Shown: positions 17,022 through 25,067 of the stretch, piece by piece
How the letters are laid out: each line of letters opens with the position of its first letter
How positions within the stretch are numbered: the stretch's first letter is position 1
Source of the DNA: JAGVSR01 sp033765145
Lineage (GTDB): Bacteria > Pseudomonadota > Alphaproteobacteria > Rhizobiales > Hyphomicrobiaceae
Assembly: GCA_033765145.1 (NCBI GenBank)
Contig: JANRIH010000015.1
Location: 62,001-126,000 of the forward strand
Length of the DNA stretch: 64,000 nucleotides
Reading direction: 5' to 3'
Notes under the pieces: model-generated
What the model saw: the letters and a program-made list of their open reading frames with translations, nothing else
What the model was told of the DNA's origin: nothing
Databases searched by the model: none
Translations under genes and position numbers: made by a program

Positions 17022-17414
17022 TCACGGCGCGCGCTTAGCGAGGCCCTCGGACAACTCCACGCCTTCCGCCAGAAAGCGCTCGATCTGAGTCTGTGCGAGT
17101 GGCGTGCATGTCGTATAGGTCCGGCTGTAGCTCCGATAACCCTGATTAAAACTGCGGGCGAGGCGGGCTTTTCTCAACGCCGTCGCGCCTTCCGCATCGA
17201 GCAATTGGCGCATGTGCTCGCGCCATTTCTGACCGTCGTCAGCGCTGCAGAGTTCTCTCAGATAGTGAACCGCACCAAGGATTTCAGCCAAGCGGTTGAG
17301 CTTGTCGTCATAGGGTTTCGTGTCCGGCGCCGCCTCAGTAGAACTGGGAACGCAGGCCAACGCCATCGCGACGAGGAGAGCGGCGCGCCATGCCTTCAGG
17401 CAACATCGCGTCAT
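17022..17414 (-). CDS. TIGR02301-like secreted protein of unknown function
   Basis: About 130 aa from ATG 17414 (an in-frame ATG at 17435 is also possible). N-terminal signal sequence with core AWRAALLVAMALACV. The mature part has the pattern YDDKLNRLAEILGAVHYLRELC, WREHMRQLLDAEG, NQGYRSYSRTYTTCTP, which I recognise as the TIGR02301 family found in Hyphomicrobiales. Two conserved Cys may form a disulfide in the periplasm. Function unknown. Confidence 0.8.
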   Translation of the reverse strand: MTRCCLKAWRAALLVAMALACVPSSTEAAPDTKPYDDKLNRLAEILGAVHYLRELCSADDGQKWREHMRQLLDAEGATALRKARLARSFNQGYRSYSRTYTTCTPLAQTQIERFLAEGVELSEGLAKRAP

Positions 17415-17512
17415 TGTCGTTCTGTGGCCCGCCATCTATCCTCTGTCCGATCGACCCGACCGGCGCGCTTTTACCATCTTCGGCGCGTCCTCGCATCCCG
17501 GCAGGAGCCGAT

Positions 17513-18205
17513 ATGTGTTCGCGGTACAGCCTGACGTCGCCGCCTGAGGCCGTCCGCGCATATTTCGACGTGCCACCATTCGAGCCGTTTCCGCCTCGCT
17601 ACAATATCGCGCCGACGCAGCCCGTTCCGATCGTGCATCTCGACAACGGCGGTCGGCGCACGTTGACGCTCGTGCGCTGGGGACTGATCCCGTCGTGGGT
17701 CAAGGACCCGCGGACGTTTTCGACGCTCATCAACGCGCGGAGTGAAACGGCCGCGGAAAAGCCCTCCTTCCGGGGGGCGATGCGGCATCGGCGCTGCCTC
17801 GTGCCGACGACGGGCTTTTACGAGTGGACTGGGCCCGCCGGCGCGAAGCGACCCCAACTCATCCGGCCCAAAGGTGGTGGGCTCATGGCGATGGCCGGGC
17901 TTTTCGAGCACTGGCTCGGCGCGGACGGGAGCGAGGTCGAGACGATGGCCATCCTGACGACGGCGGCCAACCGGCTCATGTCGACGATCCACGATCGGAT
18001 GCCGGTCATTCTAGCACCAGAACACTTCGATTTCTGGCTCGACACGCGGGCCGGCCGCGCGGCTCCGGTCGAGGGGCTCCTCGAACCGGCTCCCGAGGGC
18101 CTGCTCGAAATCATTCCGGTCAATCCCAAGCTCAACAATCCGAGACATGAAGGTCCCGATCTCCAGGTGCCTTGGACCGAGAGCGGCCGGTCCCTCCTCG
18201 AATAG
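17513..18205 (+). CDS. SRAP (SOS response-associated peptidase, YedK/HMCES) family protein
   Basis: 230 aa. Start ATG 17513 has GCAGGAG upstream and gives the obligatory Met-Cys2: after Met removal Cys2 forms a thiazolidine crosslink with abasic sites in single-stranded DNA. Further family residues are seen: INARSET, TTGFYEW (Glu), and the HDRMPVIL motif containing the catalytic His. Acts in abasic-site protection and repair. Stand-alone gene. Confidence 0.95.
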   Translation: MCSRYSLTSPPEAVRAYFDVPPFEPFPPRYNIAPTQPVPIVHLDNGGRRTLTLVRWGLIPSWVKDPRTFSTLINARSETAAEKPSFRGAMRHRRCLVPTTGFYEWTGPAGAKRPQLIRPKGGGLMAMAGLFEHWLGADGSEVETMAILTTAANRLMSTIHDRMPVILAPEHFDFWLDTRAGRAAPVEGLLEPAPEGLLEIIPVNPKLNNPRHEGPDLQVPWTESGRSLLE

Positions 18206-18451
18206 CAGGGACGGGTTCGTTCCGCCTGAGCGCGTCCGGGCAAGTCATTGAACGGCCGCAAGCTGCTGGTATTCACCAATATCGATTGAACGGGCGCCGG
18301 GACCCTCGCGGCCGGTCCGCCGAGCGGCTATCCTCGCTCCGGGTTCAACATGCGGACCGTCGTGGTACCGGCCACATTCAGAATGCAAGTGCCCGGCGCG
18401 TTGCCGAGAGGCGCCGGCAACACGCGACACGTCTCACGAGGAGTAAAGCGT

Positions 18452-20272
18452 ATGGCGTACAGAGGCGGTGATCTCGATCTCAGGACACCGCGGGTCACGG
18501 CGCCGAAAGCCCCGGACCCGACTTACGAAGCGGAACAGGTCCGGCCGCGGATCCCCGTGTCCGCTGGTCCGATCTATGTCGACGAAATGGTTCTCTCCTG
18601 TGTCAACCACGCCTTCGATGTGGCATTGGCGCACCGATCTCCGGAAGTGAGGCTCGAACATCTTTTGCACGCACTGACGCGGATCGAACCAGCGGCGGAC
18701 GAGCTCGAGCAGCGCGGCGTGCGTGTCAGCCTGTTGCGGCGGGAGACGGCAACGGCGATCGCGAGCGAAATCCCGACCGGCTTCTCCAACGGGCGCGCGC
18801 AGCCGCAGCGTTCGCACGAACTCGAGCACGTCTTGCGGGTCGCGAGCGGCATCGCGGGGCGGCGCGATCAGGCGGCCGGCCTGGGCGACATCGTCCATGT
18901 GATCCTCGACGTCGAACGCGATCTTCCCGGACTTGCTCTTCTCGCTGGCGCGCTGCAACGCCCGCAGCATGTGGCGGAGCCGCAGGACTATGCGCGTGGC
19001 GGCTATGTCTTGCCAGATCCGAGGTACGCCGAAACTCCGGAGCGTGCCCGTCCCGCACCCTCGACCTACGCGGACGCGCCGCGTCCGGCGCGCGCGAGAT
19101 ATGGCAGCGGGTACGGCGACGCACCGTCGGCGTCACGTCTCGATTCGATCGAGCAATTGGTCCGGGCGCTCAGCGCGGACGTCGCAGCCGAGCGCAAGGC
19201 CATCGCGGGCATTGCGCAGGCCGTCGAGAGGGATTTGTCCGATCGAATACAGGGCCTCTTGGACGAACGCATCGCGCAGATCGACCGCGCGGTTTCATCG
19301 GGTGTCGAGCGGCTCCTCGATACCGTGCGCGATGTCGAATCGCGCCAATCAGGACTCAGTCCGGCGACACTCGAGCAGATGTCGAAGCGGCTCGAACTCA
19401 TCGAGGAGGCCGTGCTCTCGATCGAGGGGGAGCGGACCCTCGCGGACGTCGCGCAGCGTGTGGGCGCAATCGAGGCGAGCCTTGCATTGGATCGGACGCG
19501 CAACGCAGAGGCCGGGGCCGCGCTCCGAGGCGAGATCGGCGCGCTTTCGGAAGGTCTCGCGCGCCATCACGCCGAGATCGCAACGGCGGTGGTGCAGCCC
19601 GTCGCGGACGGCATGAAGGACTACCTCGCGGCGCAGGACAGCCGGCAGGCAGAAGCGCTGGCGCGTCTCGTCGACCGTGTCGATGCTCTGCCGGCGAGAA
19701 GCGAGGAGCTGTTCGGAGACTACTCGCTCCGCTCCGAGAAGATTGTTGCCGAGTTCGCGGCGAAGGCCGAGGGGCAAACCAATCAGCTTGCCGCGCGAAT
19801 CGAGGAACTGGCCGTCAGGTCGAGCGAGATCTTCGGTGGGTATCAGGCGCGGACACAGGAACTTCAGGAAGCTTCGCGCGCCGATCTCAAGGAGATGCAC
19901 GAGGCCCTCATGAAGCTCAACGCCAACCAGCATACGCTTGCGCAGGCCATCGAGCTGTGGCGCGGTGAAGCCCGCCAGACCCTCTCCGCGCTTTCCGGCG
20001 AAATCCGGACGGTGACGCCGCAGCTGGCGACTTTCGCGGACCGCTTCGCCTCGGTTGAGGGTAACGCGTCACGGGCCGCCGGCATGATGGAAGCGATGTC
20101 GGGCACTGTCGACCGGATGCACCGCGTCACGGTCGAGCGCTACTACCGCCGCAACAGGTTCTGGTACTGGCTGTTCGGGACCGACGACTGGGTCGCGGCG
20201 TCCTGGCCGTCCCAGGCGCAACGCATCACCGATGAATTGAAGTCTGTCCGGGGACAGGAGACCCGGCGTTAA
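18452..20272 (+). CDS. Clp-N-domain protein with long coiled coil (606 aa), unknown function
   Basis: ATG 18452 follows GAGGAG. Residues about 30-185 look like a ClpA/ClpB N-terminal double repeat (VDEMVLSCVNHAFDVALAHRSPEVRLEHLLHAL ... GLGDIVHVILDVERDLPGL, given here in part), but no AAA+ ATPase follows. Instead there is a Pro/Tyr/Arg linker (about 195-235) and about 350 residues of heptad-rich helix. The C-terminus is aromatic (RNRFWYWLFGTDDWVAASW), too polar for a clear membrane helix but perhaps an interfacial anchor. An adaptor or scaffold role is inferred only from the domain order. Confidence 0.88.
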   Translation: MAYRGGDLDLRTPRVTAPKAPDPTYEAEQVRPRIPVSAGPIYVDEMVLSCVNHAFDVALAHRSPEVRLEHLLHALTRIEPAADELEQRGVRVSLLRRETATAIASEIPTGFSNGRAQPQRSHELEHVLRVASGIAGRRDQAAGLGDIVHVILDVERDLPGLALLAGALQRPQHVAEPQDYARGGYVLPDPRYAETPERARPAPSTYADAPRPARARYGSGYGDAPSASRLDSIEQLVRALSADVAAERKAIAGIAQAVERDLSDRIQGLLDERIAQIDRAVSSGVERLLDTVRDVESRQSGLSPATLEQMSKRLELIEEAVLSIEGERTLADVAQRVGAIEASLALDRTRNAEAGAALRGEIGALSEGLARHHAEIATAVVQPVADGMKDYLAAQDSRQAEALARLVDRVDALPARSEELFGDYSLRSEKIVAEFAAKAEGQTNQLAARIEELAVRSSEIFGGYQARTQELQEASRADLKEMHEALMKLNANQHTLAQAIELWRGEARQTLSALSGEIRTVTPQLATFADRFASVEGNASRAAGMMEAMSGTVDRMHRVTVERYYRRNRFWYWLFGTDDWVAASWPSQAQRITDELKSVRGQETRR

Positions 20273-20347
20273 CCTTGCATTTCGGGCACGGTCCTTGCTC
20301 CAGCTCACGGCACGACGCAGCGGTCGGGTCGAACAGGAGCACACGGG

Positions 20348-21160
20348 ATGTCCGAGACGGTTAACGGCGCGCAGGTTTCAGGACAGGCCAACGGCGGAGT
20401 GGTCGTTCTCGTGGCCGACGGGGCGCTTGCGAACATCATCGTCAACGGGTTGTCGGAACGTCTGGCTGACCGCTCGGGTCCCCTGACAGTCATCGCCGAA
20501 GAGCCGGAGGGCAAGCTCAAGGTCGTCAAACGCCGTATCAAGATTCTCGGCATCGTACCTGCGCTGGGACAACTCGCTTTCGGTCTCGTGCAGCGGGCGC
20601 TTTGGCCCAACACGCGACGCATCCATCGAATCTGGTCGAGCTACGGGCTCGATCCTCGCTCGCCCCATGCGGTGACGATCCATCGCGTTCCATCGGTCAA
20701 TTCGCTCGAGTGCCGTGCGCTGCTGCGGGAGCTGCGGCCGGCCGTCGTCGCTGTCTACGGCACTCGCATCCTGAAGCGGGCGACGCTCTTGTCGGTCGAT
20801 GCGCCGTTCATCAATTATCATGCGGGCATCAATCCCAAGTATCGCGGTCAGCATCCGGGCTATTGGGCGCTCGCGGAAGGCGACGAGGACAACGCCGGCG
20901 TCACGATTCATCTCGTCGACCAGGGTGTCGACACAGGCGCGGTGCTCTATCAGGCGCGGGTGCTGTTCGGCGAGGACGATACCATCGCCTCGTATCAGCA
21001 CGTGCAGGCCGCACATGCGCTGCCTCTCTTCGCTCGCGCGATCAACGATGCGCTTCAGGGCCGTTTGAAGCCGCGCGCCGTCGCTCTGCCGTCGCGGCAG
21101 TATTTCCCGCCGACGCTCTGGCGCTATCTCTCCAACGGTCTCACAAAGGGCGTCTGGTGA
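20348..21160 (+). CDS. Formyltransferase-family protein
   Basis: 270 aa; AGGAG lies upstream of ATG 20348, and the gene follows the Clp-N protein by 75 bp. The central part matches the formyltransferase catalytic core: NYHAGINPKYRGQHPGYWAL (Asn/His) and GVTIHLVDQGVDTGAVLYQ (Asp), as in methionyl-tRNA and sugar formyltransferases. The N-terminal 100 residues diverge from Fmt, and no C-terminal Fmt domain is present. Substrate unknown; no sugar-nucleotide genes adjoin it. Confidence 0.85.
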   Translation: MSETVNGAQVSGQANGGVVVLVADGALANIIVNGLSERLADRSGPLTVIAEEPEGKLKVVKRRIKILGIVPALGQLAFGLVQRALWPNTRRIHRIWSSYGLDPRSPHAVTIHRVPSVNSLECRALLRELRPAVVAVYGTRILKRATLLSVDAPFINYHAGINPKYRGQHPGYWALAEGDEDNAGVTIHLVDQGVDTGAVLYQARVLFGEDDTIASYQHVQAAHALPLFARAINDALQGRLKPRAVALPSRQYFPPTLWRYLSNGLTKGVW

Positions 21161-21178
21161 GCCGCTGGCCGCATCCGA

Positions 21179-22618
21179 TCAGAGCACTTTGCCGGGATTG
21201 AGAATGCCATTGGGATCGAGCGTCGCCTTGATCCGCCGCATGAGATCGAGCGCCACAGGGTCCTTCAATCGCGCAAGCTCTTGCCGCTTCATCTGGCCTA
21301 TGCCGTGCTCGGCCGAAATCGAGCCGTCCATTTCGGCCACGAGATCGTGGATCGCACTGGAAAGCCGTGCCCAATTGGCGAGGAACACTGCCTTGTCCGC
21401 GTCTGCGGGCTGGGACACGTTGTAGTGAATGTTGCCGTCGCCGAGATGGCCGAACGGCACCGGACGGGCACCAGGCACGATCCGCTCCACGATGCCGGCG
21501 GCGCGGTCGAGGAACTCGGGGATTGTTGCGACGGGCAGCGCGATGTCGTGCTTGATCGAGCCGCCTTCGTGCTTCTGGACTTCCGACATCTGTTCGCGGA
21601 GACGCCACAGGTCCGCCTGCTGGGCCGCGCTCGACGCGAGCACGATGTCGCGTACGAGACCTCGAGAGTTGGCCTCGTGCAGGAAGTCTTGAAGATTGGG
21701 TCCTGCATGACCCTCGCGCCCGCTCGAAACTTCGAGAAGCACGAATACGGGAATGGTCGAGGCCAGGGGCGCGCGAACCCGTGATCCGTGGCGCAGAACG
21801 AATTCGAGCGCGCGGTCGGTCATGAACTCGAAGGCCGTCAATCCGGTACCGAGCCGATCCTCGGCCAGGCGAAAGAGCGGGATGAGATCGGCGGCGCGGT
21901 CCAGGCCGGCGAAGGCCGTCGCAGTTTCCCTTGGCGCGGGGACGAGCCTCAGCGTCGCGGCAGTGATGACGCCGAGGGTCCCTTCTGAGCCGATGAACAG
22001 GTCGCGAATATCGTAGCCCGTGTTGTCCTTGGCGAGGTTTCCGAGCCCGTTCCAGATGCGCCCGTCCGCGAGAACCACTTCAAGCCCGAGAGCCTGCCTC
22101 CGCGCTGTGCCGTGGGCCAGGACCGCGATTCCGCCAGCGTTCGTCGCGAGATTGCCGCCGACGCAGCAACTGCCTTCCGAGGCCATGGAAAGCGGCAATA
22201 GCCGTCCAACCTCCTGCGCGGCGGACTGTGCGCGGGCGAGCGTGACGCCCGCTTCGGCTGTCAGCGACATGCCCGAGGGATCGACGGCGCGGATGCTGTC
22301 GAGGCGCGTGACGGACAAGACGATCTCGGTGCCTCGGGCGTTCGGAATCTGTCCGCCGACGAGGCCGGTGTTCCCGGCCTGCGGCACGACACCGACGCGC
22401 GCCTCGTTGCAGAGCGCCATGATCCTCGCGACTTCGTCGGTGGTGCCCGGACGCAGCACGACGGGCGTGGCGCCGTGATAGCGGTCGCGCCATTCGACGA
22501 GGTAGGGATGTTGCACGGCCGGATCGCGGATGGCATTCGCGGGCCCGACGATCGCGGCGAGGCGGTCGACAAGGTCCGCGGACGGTTCGTTCAAGACGTG
22601 CGGCTCGCTCAGCGGCAT
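21179..22618 (-). CDS. FAD-binding oxidoreductase, GlcD / D-2-hydroxyglutarate dehydrogenase type
   Basis: 479 aa. FAD_binding_4 domain about 30-210 (GVVPQAGNTGLVGGQ, GSCCVGGNLATNAGG, FIGSEGTLGVIT) and FAD-linked oxidase C-terminal domain to the end (FGHLGDGNIHYNV metal/substrate His, AEHGIGQMKR). Such flavoproteins oxidise D-2-hydroxyacids (D-lactate, glycolate, D-2-hydroxyglutarate). Convergent with the formyltransferase (19-bp gap). Confidence 0.92.
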   Translation of the reverse strand: MPLSEPHVLNEPSADLVDRLAAIVGPANAIRDPAVQHPYLVEWRDRYHGATPVVLRPGTTDEVARIMALCNEARVGVVPQAGNTGLVGGQIPNARGTEIVLSVTRLDSIRAVDPSGMSLTAEAGVTLARAQSAAQEVGRLLPLSMASEGSCCVGGNLATNAGGIAVLAHGTARRQALGLEVVLADGRIWNGLGNLAKDNTGYDIRDLFIGSEGTLGVITAATLRLVPAPRETATAFAGLDRAADLIPLFRLAEDRLGTGLTAFEFMTDRALEFVLRHGSRVRAPLASTIPVFVLLEVSSGREGHAGPNLQDFLHEANSRGLVRDIVLASSAAQQADLWRLREQMSEVQKHEGGSIKHDIALPVATIPEFLDRAAGIVERIVPGARPVPFGHLGDGNIHYNVSQPADADKAVFLANWARLSSAIHDLVAEMDGSISAEHGIGQMKRQELARLKDPVALDLMRRIKATLDPNGILNPGKVL

Positions 22619-22782
22619 CGGGTCCGGTCGGGGTTGTGCAGGCGCGCGGTCATGGCCATCTCATGCTTGTGGTGGTCAGAGTGTGTGGTCGCACGACGCT
22701 TTGTTTTCGAATGCCGGCGCTGCTTTAGCATTTGGGTCGCAGCTCTGCCATCGCCGCGCTGAAGTAAGGACAACTCGGACGA

Positions 22783-23112
22783 ATGTTCCAATTCCCTTCG
22801 ACCGTTCTTCTCTGTGTGGCGGCGATCGTATTCGGCGCTCTGGCCCCGGCCGTGGCGGCGTCGGGCAGCAAATTGAAGCCTGTTCCGCACGTCGGGAACG
22901 GCATTCAGAGACCGGCCCCTGGTGTTGCAAAGCCGCGCCCCCTCGTGACGCCGCTTCCCTCGCCGTTGCCGGGTAGCCTCACCGATCGAGACGGGCAATG
23001 CCGCCTGCGCTGCCAGATGCGCTGCGACCGTTCGAGCTGTCAGGGGCTCAATGTTTCGCAGTGTACGCGCCAGAGGCAAGTCTGCCGTTTAAGCTGCCCG
23101 AGCCGCTGCTAG
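22783..23112 (+). CDS. Small secreted cysteine-rich protein (109 aa)
   Basis: Signal peptide about residues 1-26 (VLLCVAAIVFGALAPAVAA). Then a Pro-rich stretch (about 38-66), and a C-terminal module of about 40 residues with eight Cys: QCRLRCQMRC, SSCQG, SQCTRQRQVCRLSC, SRC. The even count suggests four disulfides or a metal site in the periplasm. No family recognised. It lies alone between two minus-strand genes. Confidence 0.7.
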   Translation: MFQFPSTVLLCVAAIVFGALAPAVAASGSKLKPVPHVGNGIQRPAPGVAKPRPLVTPLPSPLPGSLTDRDGQCRLRCQMRCDRSSCQGLNVSQCTRQRQVCRLSCPSRC

Positions 23113-23121
23113 TCCTTCAGG

Positions 23122-24093
23122 CTATTCGATCGATTTGGGAGCTGCGGCGCGATGCAGGCGGTCGTTGATGGCCGTGCCGAGTCCCTCGGCCGGGATCGGC
23201 ATCACCGCAACGCGTTCGACCCCCGCGGCATCGAGGCAGCGGAGTGACGAAAACAGATTGGCAGCGGCCGCCACGAGATTGCCGGCGGGCGAGAGATTGA
23301 CGATCATTCCAGTCGAGTGGCACGCGGGGCCGAACGCAAGGAGCGCTTCGCCGGGTTCGGCGTGTGTCGCGTGGAGCCGCAGACTGGCGCGTGGTGCGTA
23401 GTGGCTCGTCAACTGCCCCGGTGCGTTTGGCCGGGACTCGCCAGTGCTGCGGCGCCGGAGCGGATGTTCCACGATGGCTTCGATCACTTCGACCGAGATG
23501 GCGCCGGGACGGAGGAGGACGACGTCATCGCCGTCGAAGCCGACAATGGTCGATTCGATGCCGTGCGGGGCCACTCCACCATCGAGAATGGCTGCAACGC
23601 GGCCCTCGAGGTCCGCCGCGACGTGGGTGGCCGTCGTCGCGCTGACGTGACCCGAGCGATTGGCCGAAGGTGCGGCGAGAGGCCGGCCGGCGGCGGCGAG
23701 GAGGGCTCGGGCGACGGGATGCGAGGGGGCGCGGAGCGCGATCGTATCCAGGCCGGCGGTGGCGAGTTCCGTGACCGGGCAACCGGGTGCGCGCGGGACG
23801 ACGAGGGTCAGTGGACCGGGCCAAAACCTCTCGGCCAGCCTGCGCGCGGTATCGTCAAAGCCGCCGAGTTCCGAAGCGGCGGCGAGATCGGGCACGTGCA
23901 CGATCAAGGGATTGAAGCTCGGCCGTCCCTTGGCCGCGAAAATTCGTGCGACGGCTTCCCCATCGGTCGCGTCGGCGGCCAGGCCGTAGACAGTCTCCGT
24001 CGGCATCGCGACGAGTTGGCCCGCACGGATGAAGCGCGCGGCTTCGGCAACACCGTCGTGATCGGGCCGTAGAATCCTGGTGTTTGCGGTCAT
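23122..24093 (-). CDS. tsaC: L-threonylcarbamoyladenylate synthase (Sua5/TsaC)
   Basis: 323 aa, the longer Sua5 form. The YrdC domain (about 10-200) carries PTETVYGLAADAT, KGRPSFNPLIVHV and the SANRSGHVS motif; a linker with GQLTSHYAPR leads into the Sua5 C-terminal domain (about 240-310). Makes threonylcarbamoyl-AMP from Thr, bicarbonate and ATP for the t6A37 modification of tRNAs decoding ANN codons. Cytoplasmic. Confidence 0.95.
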   Translation of the reverse strand: MTANTRILRPDHDGVAEAARFIRAGQLVAMPTETVYGLAADATDGEAVARIFAAKGRPSFNPLIVHVPDLAAASELGGFDDTARRLAERFWPGPLTLVVPRAPGCPVTELATAGLDTIALRAPSHPVARALLAAAGRPLAAPSANRSGHVSATTATHVAADLEGRVAAILDGGVAPHGIESTIVGFDGDDVVLLRPGAISVEVIEAIVEHPLRRRSTGESRPNAPGQLTSHYAPRASLRLHATHAEPGEALLAFGPACHSTGMIVNLSPAGNLVAAAANLFSSLRCLDAAGVERVAVMPIPAEGLGTAINDRLHRAAAPKSIE

Positions 24094-24193
24094 CGGGGGT
24101 ACAATTCGGACTCAGGCGACTGGAGAGGCCTCATTTTGCGTTCGAACGTCTGGCAGCCTATTATTCCGACCGACTACGGAGGTCCTCGACGCC

Positions 24194-24268
24194 ATGAACC
24201 GCCCGCGCTGCGATTTAGACGACTTGGTCCAGCGCCTCAAGAATTTGCTTCCGGTCGCCTCCCAATGA
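24194..24268 (+). CDS. Possible 24-aa leader peptide coupled to the enoyl-CoA hydratase
   Basis: ATG 24194 is preceded by CGGAGG at about 11 bases, the best ribosome site in this stretch. It encodes MNRPRCDLDDLVQRLKNLLP and four more residues, and its TGA (24266-24268) overlaps the ATG of the next gene (ATGA), which itself lacks a Shine-Dalgarno sequence. This arrangement suggests translational coupling. The peptide may have no function of its own. Confidence 0.45.
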   Translation: MNRPRCDLDDLVQRLKNLLPVASQ

Positions 24269-25053
24269 CAGATGCCATCGAGATTTCGCGGTCGGGTGCG
24301 GCGCAGGTTCTGAGGATCGTGCGGCCTGAGAAGAAGAACGCGCTGACGCAGGCCATGTACAGGGCGCTCGCCGACGCCATCGAAACGGGAGAGGCAGACG
24401 GCAGCGTCGCGGTCCATGTACTGTTCGGCCAGCCCGGGATTTTTTCCGCCGGGAACGACATCGGTGATTTCCTTGCGCAAGCGGGAGGTGCCGGTGCGCT
24501 GCCGCGCGACGTCGTGCGGTTCATCGAACTTCTGCCCGCCGTTTCGAAGCCGCTCGTCGCGGGTGCAGATGGTCTTGCGGTCGGCGTCGGCGCGACGCTC
24601 CTCCTCCATTGCGATCTCGTTTATGTGACGCCGCGCACCGTGCTTTCGACGCCGTTTCTCGACCTCGGGCTGGTGCCCGAAGCGGGTTCCAGTCTGCTGC
24701 TGCCTCGACGCGTGGGGCATGTGCGTGCGTTCGAAATGCTCGTTCTCGGCGAGCCGTTCGAGGCGGAACGCGCGCGGGAGGCCGGTCTCGTCAATCGGAT
24801 CGTGGCGCCGGAGGATCTCGAAGCGGTCGTGCTCGCGACCGCCGATCGGCTGGCTCAGAAACCGCCTTCGGCACTCGCGACGGCGCGGCGGCTCCTCAGG
24901 GGAGAGAGCGCCGAGACGATGGCACGCATGCGGGAGGAGAGCGAACTTTTCCGGTCATGTCTCGTCTCGCTTGAGGCCCGCGAGGCGTTCCAGGCTTTTC
25001 TCGAAAAGCGAAAGCCGGACTTCGCGAAGTTTCGGGGCTCAGGGACGATCTAA
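24265..25053 (+). CDS. Enoyl-CoA hydratase/isomerase family protein
   Basis: 262 aa from ATG 24265. Crotonase fold: the oxyanion-hole segments IFSAGNDIGDFL and ADGLAVGVGATLLLHCDL are visible, and FLDLGLVPEAGSS carries the single acidic residue typical of isomerase-like members rather than the two Glu of canonical hydratases. Reaction on a CoA thioester; exact substrate unknown. Followed after 14 bp by an unknown membrane protein. Confidence 0.9.
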   Translation: MTDAIEISRSGAAQVLRIVRPEKKNALTQAMYRALADAIETGEADGSVAVHVLFGQPGIFSAGNDIGDFLAQAGGAGALPRDVVRFIELLPAVSKPLVAGADGLAVGVGATLLLHCDLVYVTPRTVLSTPFLDLGLVPEAGSSLLLPRRVGHVRAFEMLVLGEPFEAERAREAGLVNRIVAPEDLEAVVLATADRLAQKPPSALATARRLLRGESAETMARMREESELFRSCLVSLEAREAFQAFLEKRKPDFAKFRGSGTI

Positions 25054-25067
25054 GTGAGAGAACGCGC

